A stretch of 64,000 bases of DNA from Branchiostoma lanceolatum (Eukaryota > Chordata > Leptocardii > Amphioxiformes > Branchiostomatidae). Where the stretch lies: contig NC_089736.1 in assembly GCF_035083965.1 (NCBI RefSeq), forward strand, positions 9,675,501-9,739,500, given 5' to 3'. A program made the position numbers and the translations under genes. The notes under the pieces are model-generated. The model had not been told where the DNA came from, made no database searches, and saw only the letters and a program-made list of their open reading frames with translations. Positions 24,097-37,212 of this stretch are shown here, piece by piece. The first letter of the stretch is position 1. Every line of letters starts with the position of its first letter.

Positions 24097-27000
24097 ATGA
24101 GGGTCCTAGGAAGCCTGAAGATGGTCATCCCGGTGGTTTTGATGATTGCCCTCTCACAGGCACAGGTAAAGACTACCTCATTGAATATTCATATACTAGA
24201 TTGATTGACCAGTTAATGACAAGCAAATAGCCTATATGGAACAATCTTTTTAGGTTTGTTGATTAAGATTAAGATATACGTTTTCCACGTGAACACATGC
24301 CTTTACTAGCTACCATGTGTTACGGTGTAATATTTGTCACTGCACGAAAAATGAGATTTACCCGTGATGATAAATGCCAGGTAGATTGATTGCTTTGAAT
24401 GATAAACGGTGCAAGTATAGTTTAACTGGATGGATTTATCGCTAGTGGTAAATCATGCCTTATTTTGTACACATAGTACGAAGTCGTCATTATATACGGA
24501 CATAGTCGTCGTAATTGCTTAGATGACACCTGGAGTTCGATACTCAGGGCTTACTCCACTAAAAGCAAGATTTGCCAATACCGATATATTCCTGTTAAAG
24601 TCTGCTCGGTTCTTCTGGTAACGTGTGCCTAAACAATAGTAAAAGATACCAGGTAAGTCTGACAATGGTTGCCCAAACATCAGTCTTGTCTGACATTCAT
24701 CGCCATTGATAAGACCCACTTTTGTGCAGGTTGTTTTAACATACAAGTGCAGTAACTACAAAATTTACTAACATCGTTTTTAGCAACAGTGATGAGAAGT
24801 TTTGATTGCTTGTACTGTACTGTACTGTACTTTATAGAGCGTGGTGCTCAGCTGTCTTCCTTGGTTTTGTTAATGGACATAAACGTTACCAACCACTGTC
24901 ATCATTCTGACATGTCTTACGTAGCATCATCTTATGCAACCAACTCTGCCCCCCTCCCCCTGCGTACCTGTAGGTTCATGGTGCCCGTGACACGTACTAC
25001 GTACACAGCACGTCCGAGGACACGTCTGGCCGCTGCACCTGTACCGTCCTGGCGCCTTCACCTGACGTCTGCTCAGACGACGCCAAATATCACTACATAA
25101 AGGACCTGGAGACGCAGGTGGCCAACCTGACTACCTTGGTGCATCAACTTGCGAATAGGTATGTACGACATAAGTAGTGATTTTTATCACAAAAGATTTT
25201 AACATACCATGGTAACAGTAGTGGGTAACAGTAGTTTCGTACATAGAGACAATTGACAGGGTACCTGGTAGTCTTAGTTGCAGTAAAATGCTGACTAGGG
25301 GGTGCATAGGACAAATGTTTCCCACCCCCACGCCATTGTCCATGCCTTAACCCATTGCCCAGCGTGTATAGATTTTTCTAAACGTATGTGAAATTTGAAA
25401 GATAGATTCCTATTGAAAATTAGAGTTGCGTAGATCCTGAAGATTTTTATCGATGAATTCGGAGATTCAGATCTGTAGCTTTTTTCAACTTATTTTCTCA
25501 ATGTACTTGAATATTTGCCATGTCTTATAGGACTAGTAACGCCCTGGACATTCAGACGACCATGACATTGATCTACCACCTAACGTCACAGCTGACCGTG
25601 CTTGAAGCTGACCGACAACTCCTGCTGACGGAGTACTTCTCCAACATACGAGATGAGATACAGGCTATGGCCGGCCTGCTTCCACAGCTGCAAGCTGATA
25701 GGTATTCCTAATCTTTGTCTGTCTCTCTAAGATACGTTGTATGTCAGATTCTATATAAATCTGCTAACAGAGAATTTGTGCAGGTGTTGTAATCCTTTAA
25801 TTACATTTATATCCAAGTAGGGCCTGCGTGGATGAATAGTATTCATACTCGTATTTGTTTAATCAGTAATTTTGTTGATTGCATCCAATTCTGGACATTT
25901 ACCTAATAAATACGAATAAGTAGGTTTGTCAACCAAAGTCGGGATATCAGCGTCGGCCAAATGTAGTTAAGATATACACCAGACAGGTATCTTTGATTGA
26001 ATACATATCTCTACTGCCATTTTGATATCAAGGGAAGAACTATATTTGGGTCCTTGTGTACTGTTGAGGTTAATATAGTAGCTGACATAGCTTTTCATTT
26101 CTTTTCAGTGCTGACGCCTTGTTGCTGCAGCTCTACCACACACAGCTGTCCAACCTGTCAGACGTGCTGTCCAATCTACAGGAACAGCACGGTCTCAGCG
26201 TGTCTGATCTGCAGCTACAGGTGATGCAGCTGACCGAGCAGCTCAACAACTGCAATGTTTCCAAACGTGTGTGATCACATGTCTCACTATCAATATATTT
26301 TTATACAGACATGCACGTGTTTACAAGAGGTCATATGAATGTAATGTCGATGATGTAATGAAATGCACAATTTGTTTTGAAAATTTAATGAGCTATAGTA
26401 AGAAACGACTACCAACGAAAGCCAAACTAGCACAGAAAAAATAGTATCTCAAATTCTGCTATTTATGTGCAGAAATTGCAATCTTGTGCAACAGAAAGGT
26501 CACAAAAATCGTGGTCAAGATTTCAGATGTTGGATTACAATTGTAGACAGTCAAAGTTTCTTCTTATTTTCAGATGAAAACCCATGTGACAAGAACCCTT
26601 GTCACATCCACGCGACTTGTTTCTACCAAGGCGATAGCTTTAGTTGTGCTTGCCATGCAGGGTACACTGGTGACGGTTTCCACTGTCAAGGTCAGCCTTT
26701 TTACTTACAATCTTGGTCAATGTTTAGAAAAAAAAACAAGTAGACAAACAAACAAATATATATATATATATATATACGGACAAATTAACATGAGCACTTG
26801 ATTACCTAATCACCTGGGGTACTTACAATTACCCTCTGCGCTACTGCAGCATAGTGATGAGAAATTAAACAAATGTGAAGGTACTACAATAATTACTTCC
26901 AACTATATGTTATTAACGTGATGTTTTACAGGTAGATTGTTATCAATTCCTGTCAGTTGATAAGATGCAATGTAGTGTGTTAACAAAAAGGTAGACTTTG

Positions 27001-28427
27001 CCAGAATTACCCTTTCAAATACATTCATGGACATCAACGTGTCGTGGGGCTAGGACAAAAGATAGTTCTGAGTACAGTCCTTAATATGTACAGCTCCATA
27101 ATGTATAACGATCATATTTGGCTACTTCTATCAGTCAAATAGTTAAACAAATCAACCTTGCTACAAAGGTAAACATAAAGTTCGTCATATAAGGCGACAG
27201 TTTTGTTTCAATGCTCAATAAATGATGCAACATTATTGACTTTTTTCTACACTTGACATTCCACAAACATTCAATGACCAGTTGAGAAACACCAAAATCA
27301 TTGCAAAGGTTACGCTGAATTACGTACATGTAATTTATATCCCTTAAACAATACGAGAAACAGAAATCAATTAACCTTAAGTTCATGTGCACTGCCCTGA
27401 TTATTTCTCCTTCTCGTAATTATTTCCATTAATAAACAGGATGTATCATACCAATGGCAGATATAAGAATGTCATCTAGATATAAAGTTGTCCTATAGTT
27501 TTTAGTATTGAGAACGTTGTCATTGCACTGTGTAATTCTCAATCACGTCTTTTGTCAGAGGTAACAACATTGGCACCAACGACCCCAGAGCCAACCCCAG
27601 TCGTCAGCTGGATGCTTGGAGACAGTGTCACAAAAAACAATGTCACTCAAGTCGACGGCACAACCATTACCATCGACAGCGGCTGGAAAGTCAGTTCCAC
27701 AATGATAGAAGGAATCAGTAACACTTCCAACCACACGGGTCGCCAGGGTTGGTACTACGAGAGAGGTTGGAACTCGGGTCAGCCTGGGGGAGGAACGCCC
27801 TTCTCTCCCGGACTGAACCTGACAGTCGGACGATCGGACGGCAGCTACAATGGCGATGTGGACTCATTCTACGCCTCCTTCTGGTTCAAGATGGCCAAAG
27901 ACTATGACGACAAGTGGGGAGATGGCACAAGAATCATGGTAGTGGCCGGAGATCCAGACGGAACAACAGCAGCATCCAACCATCTGGAGATTTATTTTCC
28001 TCCTTCACGCCGTGCCCTGGTATCCGTCCGAACAAAGGAAAGCCATCCAAGTTATACACAGTGTGCACAAGACAAAGACTGTGGCGATGACTTCGGGTAT
28101 ACCTACACCAACATAGCCGACGACCTTGACCCGACCACATGGCATCACGTGCAAATGACTCTCCGTACTCAACCCCAGGACTACGCAGACGAGTGGTCCT
28201 ACCTGATCGACAACACCTACTCACACACAGGGGGCGCTTTTTACAAGACTGGACAGTATGATGAAAGCCGTTACCTGTATGTCAACAGGCTGAATTTCGC
28301 CAGTCTAAAGACGCCCAGTGACAGTTCCATTGGAGGGATCTATTTTGACGACATCACATACAAGGCTTTCAATTCCTCTGATACCAATCTGATTCTTGAC
28401 GAATATAGTACATCATTCGAACCTTAA
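24097..28427 (+). CDS. gene B: secreted Noelin coiled-coil, EGF and novel C-terminal domain
   Basis: Predicted 522-residue secreted protein with six phase-consistent exons: 24097-24165, 24974-25158, 25531-25701, 26109-26266, 26574-26690, 27559-28427. Exon 1 is a signal peptide (MRVLGSLKMVIPVVLMIALS). Exons 2-4 match the Noelin-1 domain of olfactomedins: GRCTCTVLAPSPDVCS parallels GRCxCTVVAP..xxCS in OLFM proteins, followed by heptad-rich coiled coil ending QEQHGLSVSDLQ...LNNC, which parallels the OLFM sequence before the propeller. Exon 5 is one EGF (CDKNPCHIHATC). Exon 6 starts with a short Thr/Pro linker and then the ~270-residue domain shared with genes A, C and D. The olfactomedin beta-propeller is absent. 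The exon 4 donor (C/GTGTGT) is weak but keeps phase. Disulphide-linked oligomerisation through the Noelin part is inferred from the family. Confidence 0.82.
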
Positions 28428-30326
28428 TCAGAGCCTGTCTGGAAACGTTGAAGACTTTTTTTAAGCGATCAGATATAACAAGATTCGGTTAATTTTAGTT
28501 TTTCTCCTCTTTTATGGACCTACTCCTGGTTCTCTTTCGCTGGTCTTCCCTATAGTGTCAGTTGCTGTTCCTAGTATCATTGATTATCTTGGTCCCTTAA
28601 ATTACATATCTGTATTCACATAATTATGTTTGCCTTCATCCAGCTAAGCCTCCAGACCCAAACCATGAAAAACTACTCGTCCTTTCTGGTGTTAGTCTGT
28701 TTCCAACAAAAACACATCGGCAGTTGTTTTGTAAGAAAGCTTCAGGGGACCCAAACCAACACCACTCCTTTTGGAGACCCAAAACAATTTGCCCATCACA
28801 AATCATGACCATAACATGTTCGGAATATGAGATATATACGTATCAAAACCGGACGTTCTGCTTCAGCACTTGCCCTGTAGAGAGCTAAAGAGAGCGAGCT
28901 TGAGGGGGTATTCAACAAGAAAGTCTTTCCCAATTTGGTAAAATGATTTAATTTATCAATACACCCGACTCTCTCACTGTAGCTGAATAGCACCATGATT
29001 AGATGGGTGTCTATGAAGAATCGTGTACACAAAATCAGAGCTCGTGGCCATATTCCTCAATTGTAATACAAACTTCCAGTGTTTATATGGGACCTTTACA
29101 AGGGAAAACAACATGTATATGCTTCTTATCGTGCAACTTTAAACACCATGTAGCGCACATTCGTTTTGATGTGAAAGCATTCAGTTTGATTTAAAAACCA
29201 TTATGACGATTGTGAGACTTGGTTACGTACTTAAATAGATCTGATAGATATGGGTAAGGTATTAAGCCGTTTTCGGTGAAAATTTCACTTTATCACTAAA
29301 TTCTCATATATAACTGTATTTGAAAGTTGCAACTTGCTATTTGATTAGAGCTACCTTATATATTGTCTTACTCCCTTACAACTACTAAATTGATGAGATG
29401 ATACATGTATGATACTGGGAACTTTAATTGCAGTCAAACGTCAAAAAAGCCATATGACCACTTCATTTGTCAAATATTAATAGACAAAAGCAAAGTCACG
29501 GTGTGACCTATACGTTGTATAGTTGTGATGGCAACACGCGTAGATTAGCTGCAATAGAGGAAAATGGATAAGAAAAACTAAAGAAGCCACCAAATGACTA
29601 TTCTTTGCATAGGCACGTAATTAAGGTTTTTGAGGATCCTTTCTATTATAAGTAAGCTTTTCTGACATCTGTATATTTGTGGACGAACTGTCGACAATGC
29701 AGTAAATTTTAAAGGAGTAAAACTAAAAGGAATCTTTAGACATACCAAGAGATGATGCCAATGTATCATTTGTATTACTTCAGATCTTTAAGCTGTCCCA
29801 TAAAGATGATAATACACAGTAACACAACTACATCATTATTTCGTCTACTTACAAAGTCTAGTACAGACAGGACTATATATAGTATGTCTACTTGTATTTA
29901 CTTTCGGCCCTGTTTACATTTGGTATCGCTTTGTCAATGAAAAATATACCTGGAGCCTTGTTTGTTACACGATGCAGATTTCAAAGATTCGTAGAACTGT
30001 TAAAGTACAAAACATATTACATAGACGCTCTACGAATATAATATTTTTAAAGTCAAATACCTACTAGGAACCACAAATATAAATATACATCTATGTGTTA
30101 TCCAATATATGATAATCTGAAGAGCAGAACAGCTTTCTTTCTTTGTTTAAGGATAAGCTGTATCATCACATAGACAAAGACACCTAAAGACAAGATACAA
30201 CCTGTCAAAGACAAAACAATAATCAATAATAATAAGTTTATTGCAAATTCCTGCCCGAGGGCTAATTATAATACAACATGGTTCTAAGGAATGTCTGTTG
30301 CAATGACACATTTTATAGGGATCTGA
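28428..30326. other. tail-to-tail spacer between genes B and C
   Basis: AT-rich, 1.9 kb, no exon supported. It contains the 3' UTRs of both convergent genes. A minus-strand poly(A)-type signal lies inside the retroposon tail at 30222-30290. Confidence 0.5.
30222..30290 (-). mobile_element. retroposon 3' end fragment in gene C 3' flank
   Basis: On the minus strand it ends gcaataaacttattattatt, a typical non-LTR tail. It may supply the gene C poly(A) signal. Only about 70 bp are recognisable. Confidence 0.4.
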
Positions 30327-33300
30327 TTAAGGTTCGAATGATGTACTATATTCATCAAGAATCAGATTGGTATCAGAGGAATTGAAAGCCTTGTATATGA
30401 TGTCGTCAAAATAGATCCCTCTAATGGAACTGTCACTGGGCGTCTTTAGACTGGCGAAATTCAGCCTGTTGACATACAGGTAACGGCTTTCATCATACTG
30501 TCCAGTCTTGTAAAAAGCGCCCCCTGTGTGTGAGTAGGTGTTGTCGATCAGGTAGGACCACTCGTCTGCGTAGTCCTGGGGTTGAGTACGGAGGGTCATT
30601 TGCACGTGATGCCATGTGGTCGGGTCAAGGTCGTCGGCTATGTTGGTGTAGGTATACCCGAAGTCATCGCCACAGTCTTTGTCTTGTGCACACTGTGTAT
30701 AACTTGGATGGCTTTCCTTTGTTCGGACGGATACCAGGGCACGGCGTGAAGGAGGAAAATAAATCTCCAGATGGTTGGATGCTGCTGTTGTTCCGTCTGG
30801 ATCTCCGGCCACTACCATGATTCTTGTGCCATCTCCCCACTTGTCGTCATAGTCTTTGGCCATCTTGAACCAGAAGGAGGCGTAGAATGAGTCCACATCG
30901 CCATTGTAGCTGCCGTCCGATCGTCCGACTGTCAGGTTCAGTCCGGGAGAGAAGGGCGTTCCTCCCCCAGGCTGACCCGAGTTCCAGCCGCTCTTGTAAT
31001 ACCAGCACTGAAGACCGGTGTGGTTGGCAGCGTCGCTGATTTCTTCTTCCATTGTGGAACTGACTTTCCAGCCGCTGTCGATGGTAATGGTTGTGCCATC
31101 GACTTCAGTGATATTGTTCTCAGTGACACTGTCTCCAAGCATCCAGCTGACGATTGAGGTTGGCTCTGGGGTCGTTGGTGCCACGGTCGTAACTGGTAGC
31201 GTTGTTGGTTCTGCTGTGGTAGGGTCACTGCTGGCAGTTGTCGTCCTTGTTGATAGGGGAGTACTGGTCGTGCTTTGCGTTGGTGTCGTTGATCCTGTGA
31301 AATCCGATGCAGTGCTGGTCAACGGAATTGTTGTAGTTTCTGAAATACAAAGTGTCCCACTATATTACATGGCTGTGATTCATTGTATATTTCCGAGGTA
31401 AGAAATTAGCTAGTGATATCACTCTTGATGATCGCCGCTTTTCCAGCAAAGAGTCTGTAAAACGAATGATTGAAAAAAAGATTTTTATAAGTACCAACCA
31501 TCATATGAATCAACATCAAAATGCTCAGTTGAAGAAGTCCTTCTCTTCCTGATTGTTGTATTTTCATTCATCAACAAATCAAAAGATGAAAAGTCATCAA
31601 CTAACAATTGCAAAATGCCCGATATGTTGAATTTGTGGGTCCAGTGATTACAGCATTTTGCTCTATTACACAGAATGCTTATTTCTGTTTCATCTTCCTT
31701 TGGCCCATCTGCTCCATCAATTTCCTGCAAAGAACCAAGATCCATCAAACTAAATTGGTTTGGCCATACCGTGATCAATTGTCGTTGTTCTGGTGACATC
31801 AATGTTGGTCAATGTAATTGTTGCAGTTTCTGAAAAAAATTACCTTGTATTACATGGCTGTGACTTTTATGTGTAGATTCCCGAGGTCAGAATTTGCCTA
31901 GTAATGTTACTTTTGAAGATCACTGTTATTGCAGCACAGTGTCTTTCTTTTAGAATAGGTGATGCGTTAGAATCGAATCCAAATTACCGTGATCTGATGT
32001 CGTTGTTCTGGTAGCAGCCGGAGCAGTGCTGGTCAGGGTTGTAGTTTCTGAAAAAAGTGTAAGATTTTAAGAGATGGCTGTGTACTTAGGATAGCCGTGA
32101 CTTTTGATGTTATTCTTGAAGTTCGCCGCTATACCAGTACAGTACTGTATTGAAAAATACATATCATAGATTACCGTGTCCCAATGTCGTTGCTTCGATC
32201 AAACCGGAAGAAGAGCTGATCCATGACAATGTGGTAGTTTCTGGAAATGAGTACGATTTCATTACTTAATTGCATTCGGCATTGATATCAATGGCAAGTA
32301 GTTGACATTATATCATTTGTCACTCCAGAGAATTACTGCTTGAGGATTGCTACTGTACTGCTATATAAACAGTCCAACGGACATGGAATGAATATGCTTA
32401 GTACTAAAAGAGATGGCTGATAACCACACTTACCTACACAACCTGTACCGGTGTCGGTGTATCCATCATTACAGCCACAAAAGAAACCGCCGGGGGTGTT
32501 GAAGCATTCATAGTTGTTCGGACATCGGTCAATCGCGCTGGCACACTCGTCTTCATCTATATATGAGTCAAGAATGTTGCATTTAATTTGCTTGATAAAT
32601 CCAAATCTGTATTGAGTAAAATATGTAATGTGTTGCACTACGAGGTACATTGATATTTCCCACCATCACAGAAAGTTTGCCCCTCTAAGACTATCTGTTA
32701 GCCATGGTAGTATGATTTTTGTTATGACTGCTGGTAGTGATGAACTAAGGAGACCCTCTACTGCTGTTGTCTTCAAATTTGGGAACTGCGTTTGTCAGAC
32801 ATGAAACAACGTCTTGCCATGTATTGAGGTGGGCATATATGGTGCATTCATCCAATCCAAATAGATCAATTCAAGAGATATCTGCAAACGAGACACAATT
32901 AGGGACTTGTAAGTCTATATTTTAGAACCATCAGCTCCAAGTTACCTTCACAGGTATGTCCATCACCGGTGAAACCAGTATTACAGCGACAAGAGTAAGA
33001 CCCTGCTGTATTGGTGCAGGTTGCGTTTCCATCGCAGTCATTTTCAATCTGACACTCATCCACGTCTGTGAAAATGAATAAAACAATGTCATATCTACAG
33101 GTACCTGAAAATATGGTCTCTAGAACTTTGGACATCTTTCATTCTCTACATGATTTTCTTGGAATTAAATGTAGCAGTAAATGAGATAATCACCTTTGCA
33201 TGGCACTCCAGAAAAGCCGACTATACAGCTGCAGTTGTAGCTTCCAGGGCTGTTGTTGCATTGTCCGTTCGTCCCACAAGGCTCTGCTTTGCATTCATCA

Positions 33301-36300
33301 ATATCTGTGAAATAAGGAAAAACATAGATTGTGATTATCACGATGATGCGAACAAAGTACACTTTCCGTTCCCATTAGTCATTAAGGATTCCCGATAGAC
33401 ATTATGAATACACATTTTGAGACAAAAACAAATGTAGTGTGCTGATGGTCATTCCCTAGGGCAGATACACCAAACATGGGATACTTGTATATTTTATTCT
33501 AAAACCTGTGTCTTAATGAAAGCTGAGTTTTGAAAAGCCCGGTCTATCCTTAATCTTTCAATGGTACAATAATGTCACAATGTATATCTAAAAGGTCGAA
33601 GTCAAAGTAGAGAGGTCATATATTTGCTTTTTACGTAACGTTTATGTTCATATTAGCTACATGTAAGTGTTCGGGTGTTATAGTTTACAACAGGCAAAAC
33701 GAGCGTGTAATTGGTATATATAGATACCTGCGTCACACTGTTTTCCATCCCAGCCTTCCTCGCAGAAACAATAGAAGCCATTGGCACCTTCCAAGCAAAT
33801 CCCATTGTTACATGGCTGGCTCGTGCAAAACATTTCTGCAACAGATTTGACCCAAATTCATAGTCTTTAAGATATTTGCCATAAAATGTGTCGAGTACGA
33901 TTATGTATATATATGGACACACAATCAAAAATAGCGTAATCCAGCAAGAAACATAAATTGTGGAATTGCAAATTCCGTAACTGCGATTGAAATATTTGTA
34001 TTCGTCTGAACTTCAGAAGTAGTCATTTTATTGTGACAATTAATAATGCTGATTTTAGATGGCATCCACACCAACATTGATACTCTTTCAAGTTGTGAGG
34101 TTACTGTATTCCGAAAGATAACTGCACATACCTGTTTCGCATCTCGCTCCTGTCCAACCTGCCATACACATACAAAGGTACCCGTTGGAGGCTTCGATAC
34201 AGTTCCCTCCATTCATACAATAATCTTCTGCGCAGGCAGCACCTGCCGACAGGGAGTCTGTAAACAAATTAAATGGAATATTTATAGAATCTTTCTAGCT
34301 ATTATAATTAGTCTCAAGAAGTACTTCTGTTTTAAAACAACCGATTTTCTAGGACACCCGTTAAAACCATATATAGAATCAACATCAAATTAAAGTACAA
34401 AGTGATCAAAATAATTGAATTAGAAATATGTGATGATAAAACACAGAGTCACAAGCTATAACATCAAGTATATAACACAAAACGGAATCTATTTTGATTT
34501 GATTGATCATGGTGGGTGCATCAAAAGTAAATCACCATCTTCCAGTCTTTCCACATAACTACATCTCAATAATACTCCTAGTGTTTAATTCGGCAATTGT
34601 CCAGTACTGGACAAGTTAGCAAATATCTAAAAGGGACTTTGACTATGTGCTTGACATTGAACAAATAGACAATTACAAAATGTTATCTCTTTCAATGTTG
34701 ATTAACCAGCTGCAGCATGTCAACTGGGTTTGAAAAACATGGACTTATCAAGTATCAACCAGTCCAAATAGAAAACTTTGATAATTTTTGAGGTATTATT
34801 GTTTTTCTGGATGTCGTCGCTTGCAGCTACTTTGAAGGTAGCCGATAGTTCAAAGCTTATTGGTCCCTCAGGTTGTAAGGCAAAACTGCCATGTCCGTGT
34901 TTGGTCCTTATTTTTTCAATAGCCTGTAGTAAAAGCTAAAGTTGGACAATTTCTGCTTTTCTCACAGTGCTGTTGTAATGGGCAAAAGGTTCAGACTGCT
35001 GATTGAGGTCTTTTGATGACAAATATTTGCACACGTACAGTCTTCTGAGTTTGTGACAAAACGCGTAGGTAAGCAATTGTAAAATGTAACTCTACATTTA
35101 CGTGTACCCCTTCATGTAGGTAACGATCTATTGTCATTTCTTAGTTCTTAATTGACTTTATCAGACGGTGTTTGAAAACTATTTTTCAAATGAAAGTTTG
35201 GTTCATAATTATAAGGCGTCTGGACGGACAGATAATGTAGCCATTTGTAAACGTATGAAGATGGGAGCAAGGCAAAGCTACCGGCACTTAGATGTAATCA
35301 TTTGAAAAGTGATAACGAGAAACACTCACCAAAGTTGCCACTACGGAGATAAGCAGATGTGTCTGTCCCGTTGTACACTGTGAATAGAGACATCAAAGTA
35401 CAAAATCATTCAACGGAAGACGACTTAGACTGTTTTTCTTTACTTCTGGTAAACGAATCTTCAGCTTTTATGGTAAATCGAATAAAACGTAAACCTTTTC
35501 TATCATGGCAATTATCGTGACTATATCACCCCTGAATTACCTCAATATAGAAACAGTTCTTATCTTTTTACAAGAATTACAAAAAAATAAGTTTCCTGTC
35601 GGGCTATCTAGAAATACTACGTCCTTTAACCTAATTGAAATAGCTGGAGATACCGGCTAAATTCAGATGTAATTCTACTCTCCCGCTAGGTAATAGGCCA
35701 GTATACACAGTGTTTAACAAGTTATCTAATGTCTAGTATTCCTCTCTTCTCTTAAGGAATCACATTGCTTCGAGCACTGATACTTCCACAACATAGATAA
35801 CACAGACGGAATGCATCGAAAGCATTTTCGAAATCAGCAACGTTTGTCATTCCAACGTTGCAGATTTTGAGAAGGCTTTTGAATCATAACATTTCAACGT
35901 ACGATTTGATTATATCAAACTAGCTTCGCATAATTAGGGTTATCCTGATGGTCTTGCACTGCGCTTACGATAACTGCTCCTGGCATTTTCATTTAGTTCG
36001 AAATATGCTGACTTACCAAGGTATGCTATTCCAGCGGTGAGAATGAAGAGGAGGACCATAACGACCACGTGGTAGCACGCCATTGAGTTCTGCCTCGATT
36101 TCTCCTTCTTTCGCTTGGCCTCATACTGTTGTGGTTTTCTTGACCAACTCGCCTCAATATCCTGATAACAATGATAAGATCAAGATTTGTCACATGTATT
36201 CTTTTAAGCACACAAAGATTGTAATTTTTTCAAGTAGGAAGTTTCAGGTTGTGTTATCTAAAATACCACACCCTACTACTAAATTGAAGTACTAGATTGG

Positions 36301-37212
36301 TGGATGCACTAGATAGAATATTTATCTTTACTTCAAAGTGCAGACTATGTTATCTTACAATGAGGATGTTTGGGCGAAAAAAACTGCCACAAGAACGACA
36401 TATAGACATGTTGAGATGCAATCGTCTGTTGTGTGTACGGTAGTCCTCCTAACATCACAATCAAATAACGGTTTCTTTTGTTCCTGCTGTTACTGTTTGC
36501 GCAACCTTTGTCGAGCATGGAAAGGAATTTTGTTCCGTATCTTTACTTGTGTTTGATATCCACTTCCTTAATTGACCTATTTTCTCATTTTGCCTAGATA
36601 CCATGGCTATAAATAGTCAAGCTTGAGTTGAGAAAATGCCATCTTTTTTAACAGAAACTTTTCGTGAGCACGTATCTTTCTTTTTTTGGCCACGCCTCTA
36701 GGTGGAGGAATGTTTCCCTTTCTTTTAAATAAAATCATGTCAAAATAAATGGCAAGGATTTCCATATTCATCACAATGATAAAAATAGCATTACGAATAT
36801 GCATATCTATAGTTCACATATACAGAGATTAATCCAGAACCAACAGCGTACATTAAGCAATTTCTCCTACATTATTCAAATTCTTGAATAGATGAGATAC
36901 ACAATGTAACATATGGCATGTATAGAGTTATGTTGTTCGTACACAGTATCCGTATCTTGGATACAGTGTCTATACACCTGTCTACTCACAACCTCTACTT
37001 TTCATGAGAAGCATTCATGAACTAGCATTTCCGTACAGACAATAAAAAAATGAGCTCACAATTTTTGCTTTGATCCTACCATATGTTAACTGACAACGAC
37101 AATTTTCTTTATCTTTAACGTTTAAAAAAACAGGTAACGACCTGCTAGTTTGTCTCACCTCAAGAGAAGTGGGAGTTTTAAGTTGTCTGGAGGCTTTGTC
37201 TCTTCGGCCCAT
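30327..37212 (-). CDS. gene C: type II membrane protein, five EGF domains, Thr-rich stalk, novel C-terminal domain
   Basis: Predicted 677-residue protein with twelve phase-consistent exons: 37212-37159, 36161-36017, 35377-35330, 34257-34132, 33835-33728, 33304-33194, 33065-32946, 32556-32434, 32240-32175, 32047-31988, 31829-31770, 31339-30327. Exon 1 encodes [18 protein letters not shown]. Exon 2 has a basic AKRKKEKSR segment and the helix [17 protein letters not shown] (type II). Exon 3 is the microexon VYNGTDT...LR, homologous to gene A exon 3. Two classical EGF domains and three calcium-binding EGF domains (DIDEC, DVDEC, DEDEC) follow. Three 60-66 bp Ser/Thr-rich exons each start ETTT or ETAT; the last exon opens with a fourth copy, extends the Thr-rich stalk (probably O-glycosylated) and then encodes the shared domain, almost identical to gene B. 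A second possible first exon lies at 40523-40452. Confidence 0.83.
31485..31735 (-). other. unexplained open frame in gene C last intron
   Basis: A frame of about 80 codons runs between a good acceptor (TTCTTTGCAG, about 31723) and a possible donor (GGTTG/GTACTT, about 31496). It begins [16 protein letters not shown]. Its phase (0) does not fit the phase 1 introns of gene C. It may be a cryptic exon, a gene remnant or chance. No family is recognised. Confidence 0.25.
31770..32240 (-). repeat. tandemly duplicated Thr-rich stalk exons of gene C
   Basis: Three separate exons (32240-32175, 32047-31988, 31829-31770) plus the first 60 bp of the terminal exon (31339-31280) are related in sequence: each starts AAACTACAAC or similar after the acceptor, and two end TCAGATCACG or TTGATCACG before GTAAT or GTATG. 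All are phase 1-1, so the number can change without a frame shift. Confidence 0.75.
34258..35329. other. gene C intron 3, nothing recognised
   Basis: About 1.07 kb of AT-rich sequence between the microexon and the first EGF exon. No exon or repeat stands out. Confidence 0.5.

Noticed and set aside
30530-30820. 96-residue plus-strand frame also found at 27934-28224 (-)
   Set aside because: Antisense shadow of the nearly identical terminal exons of C and B; conserved only because those exons are.
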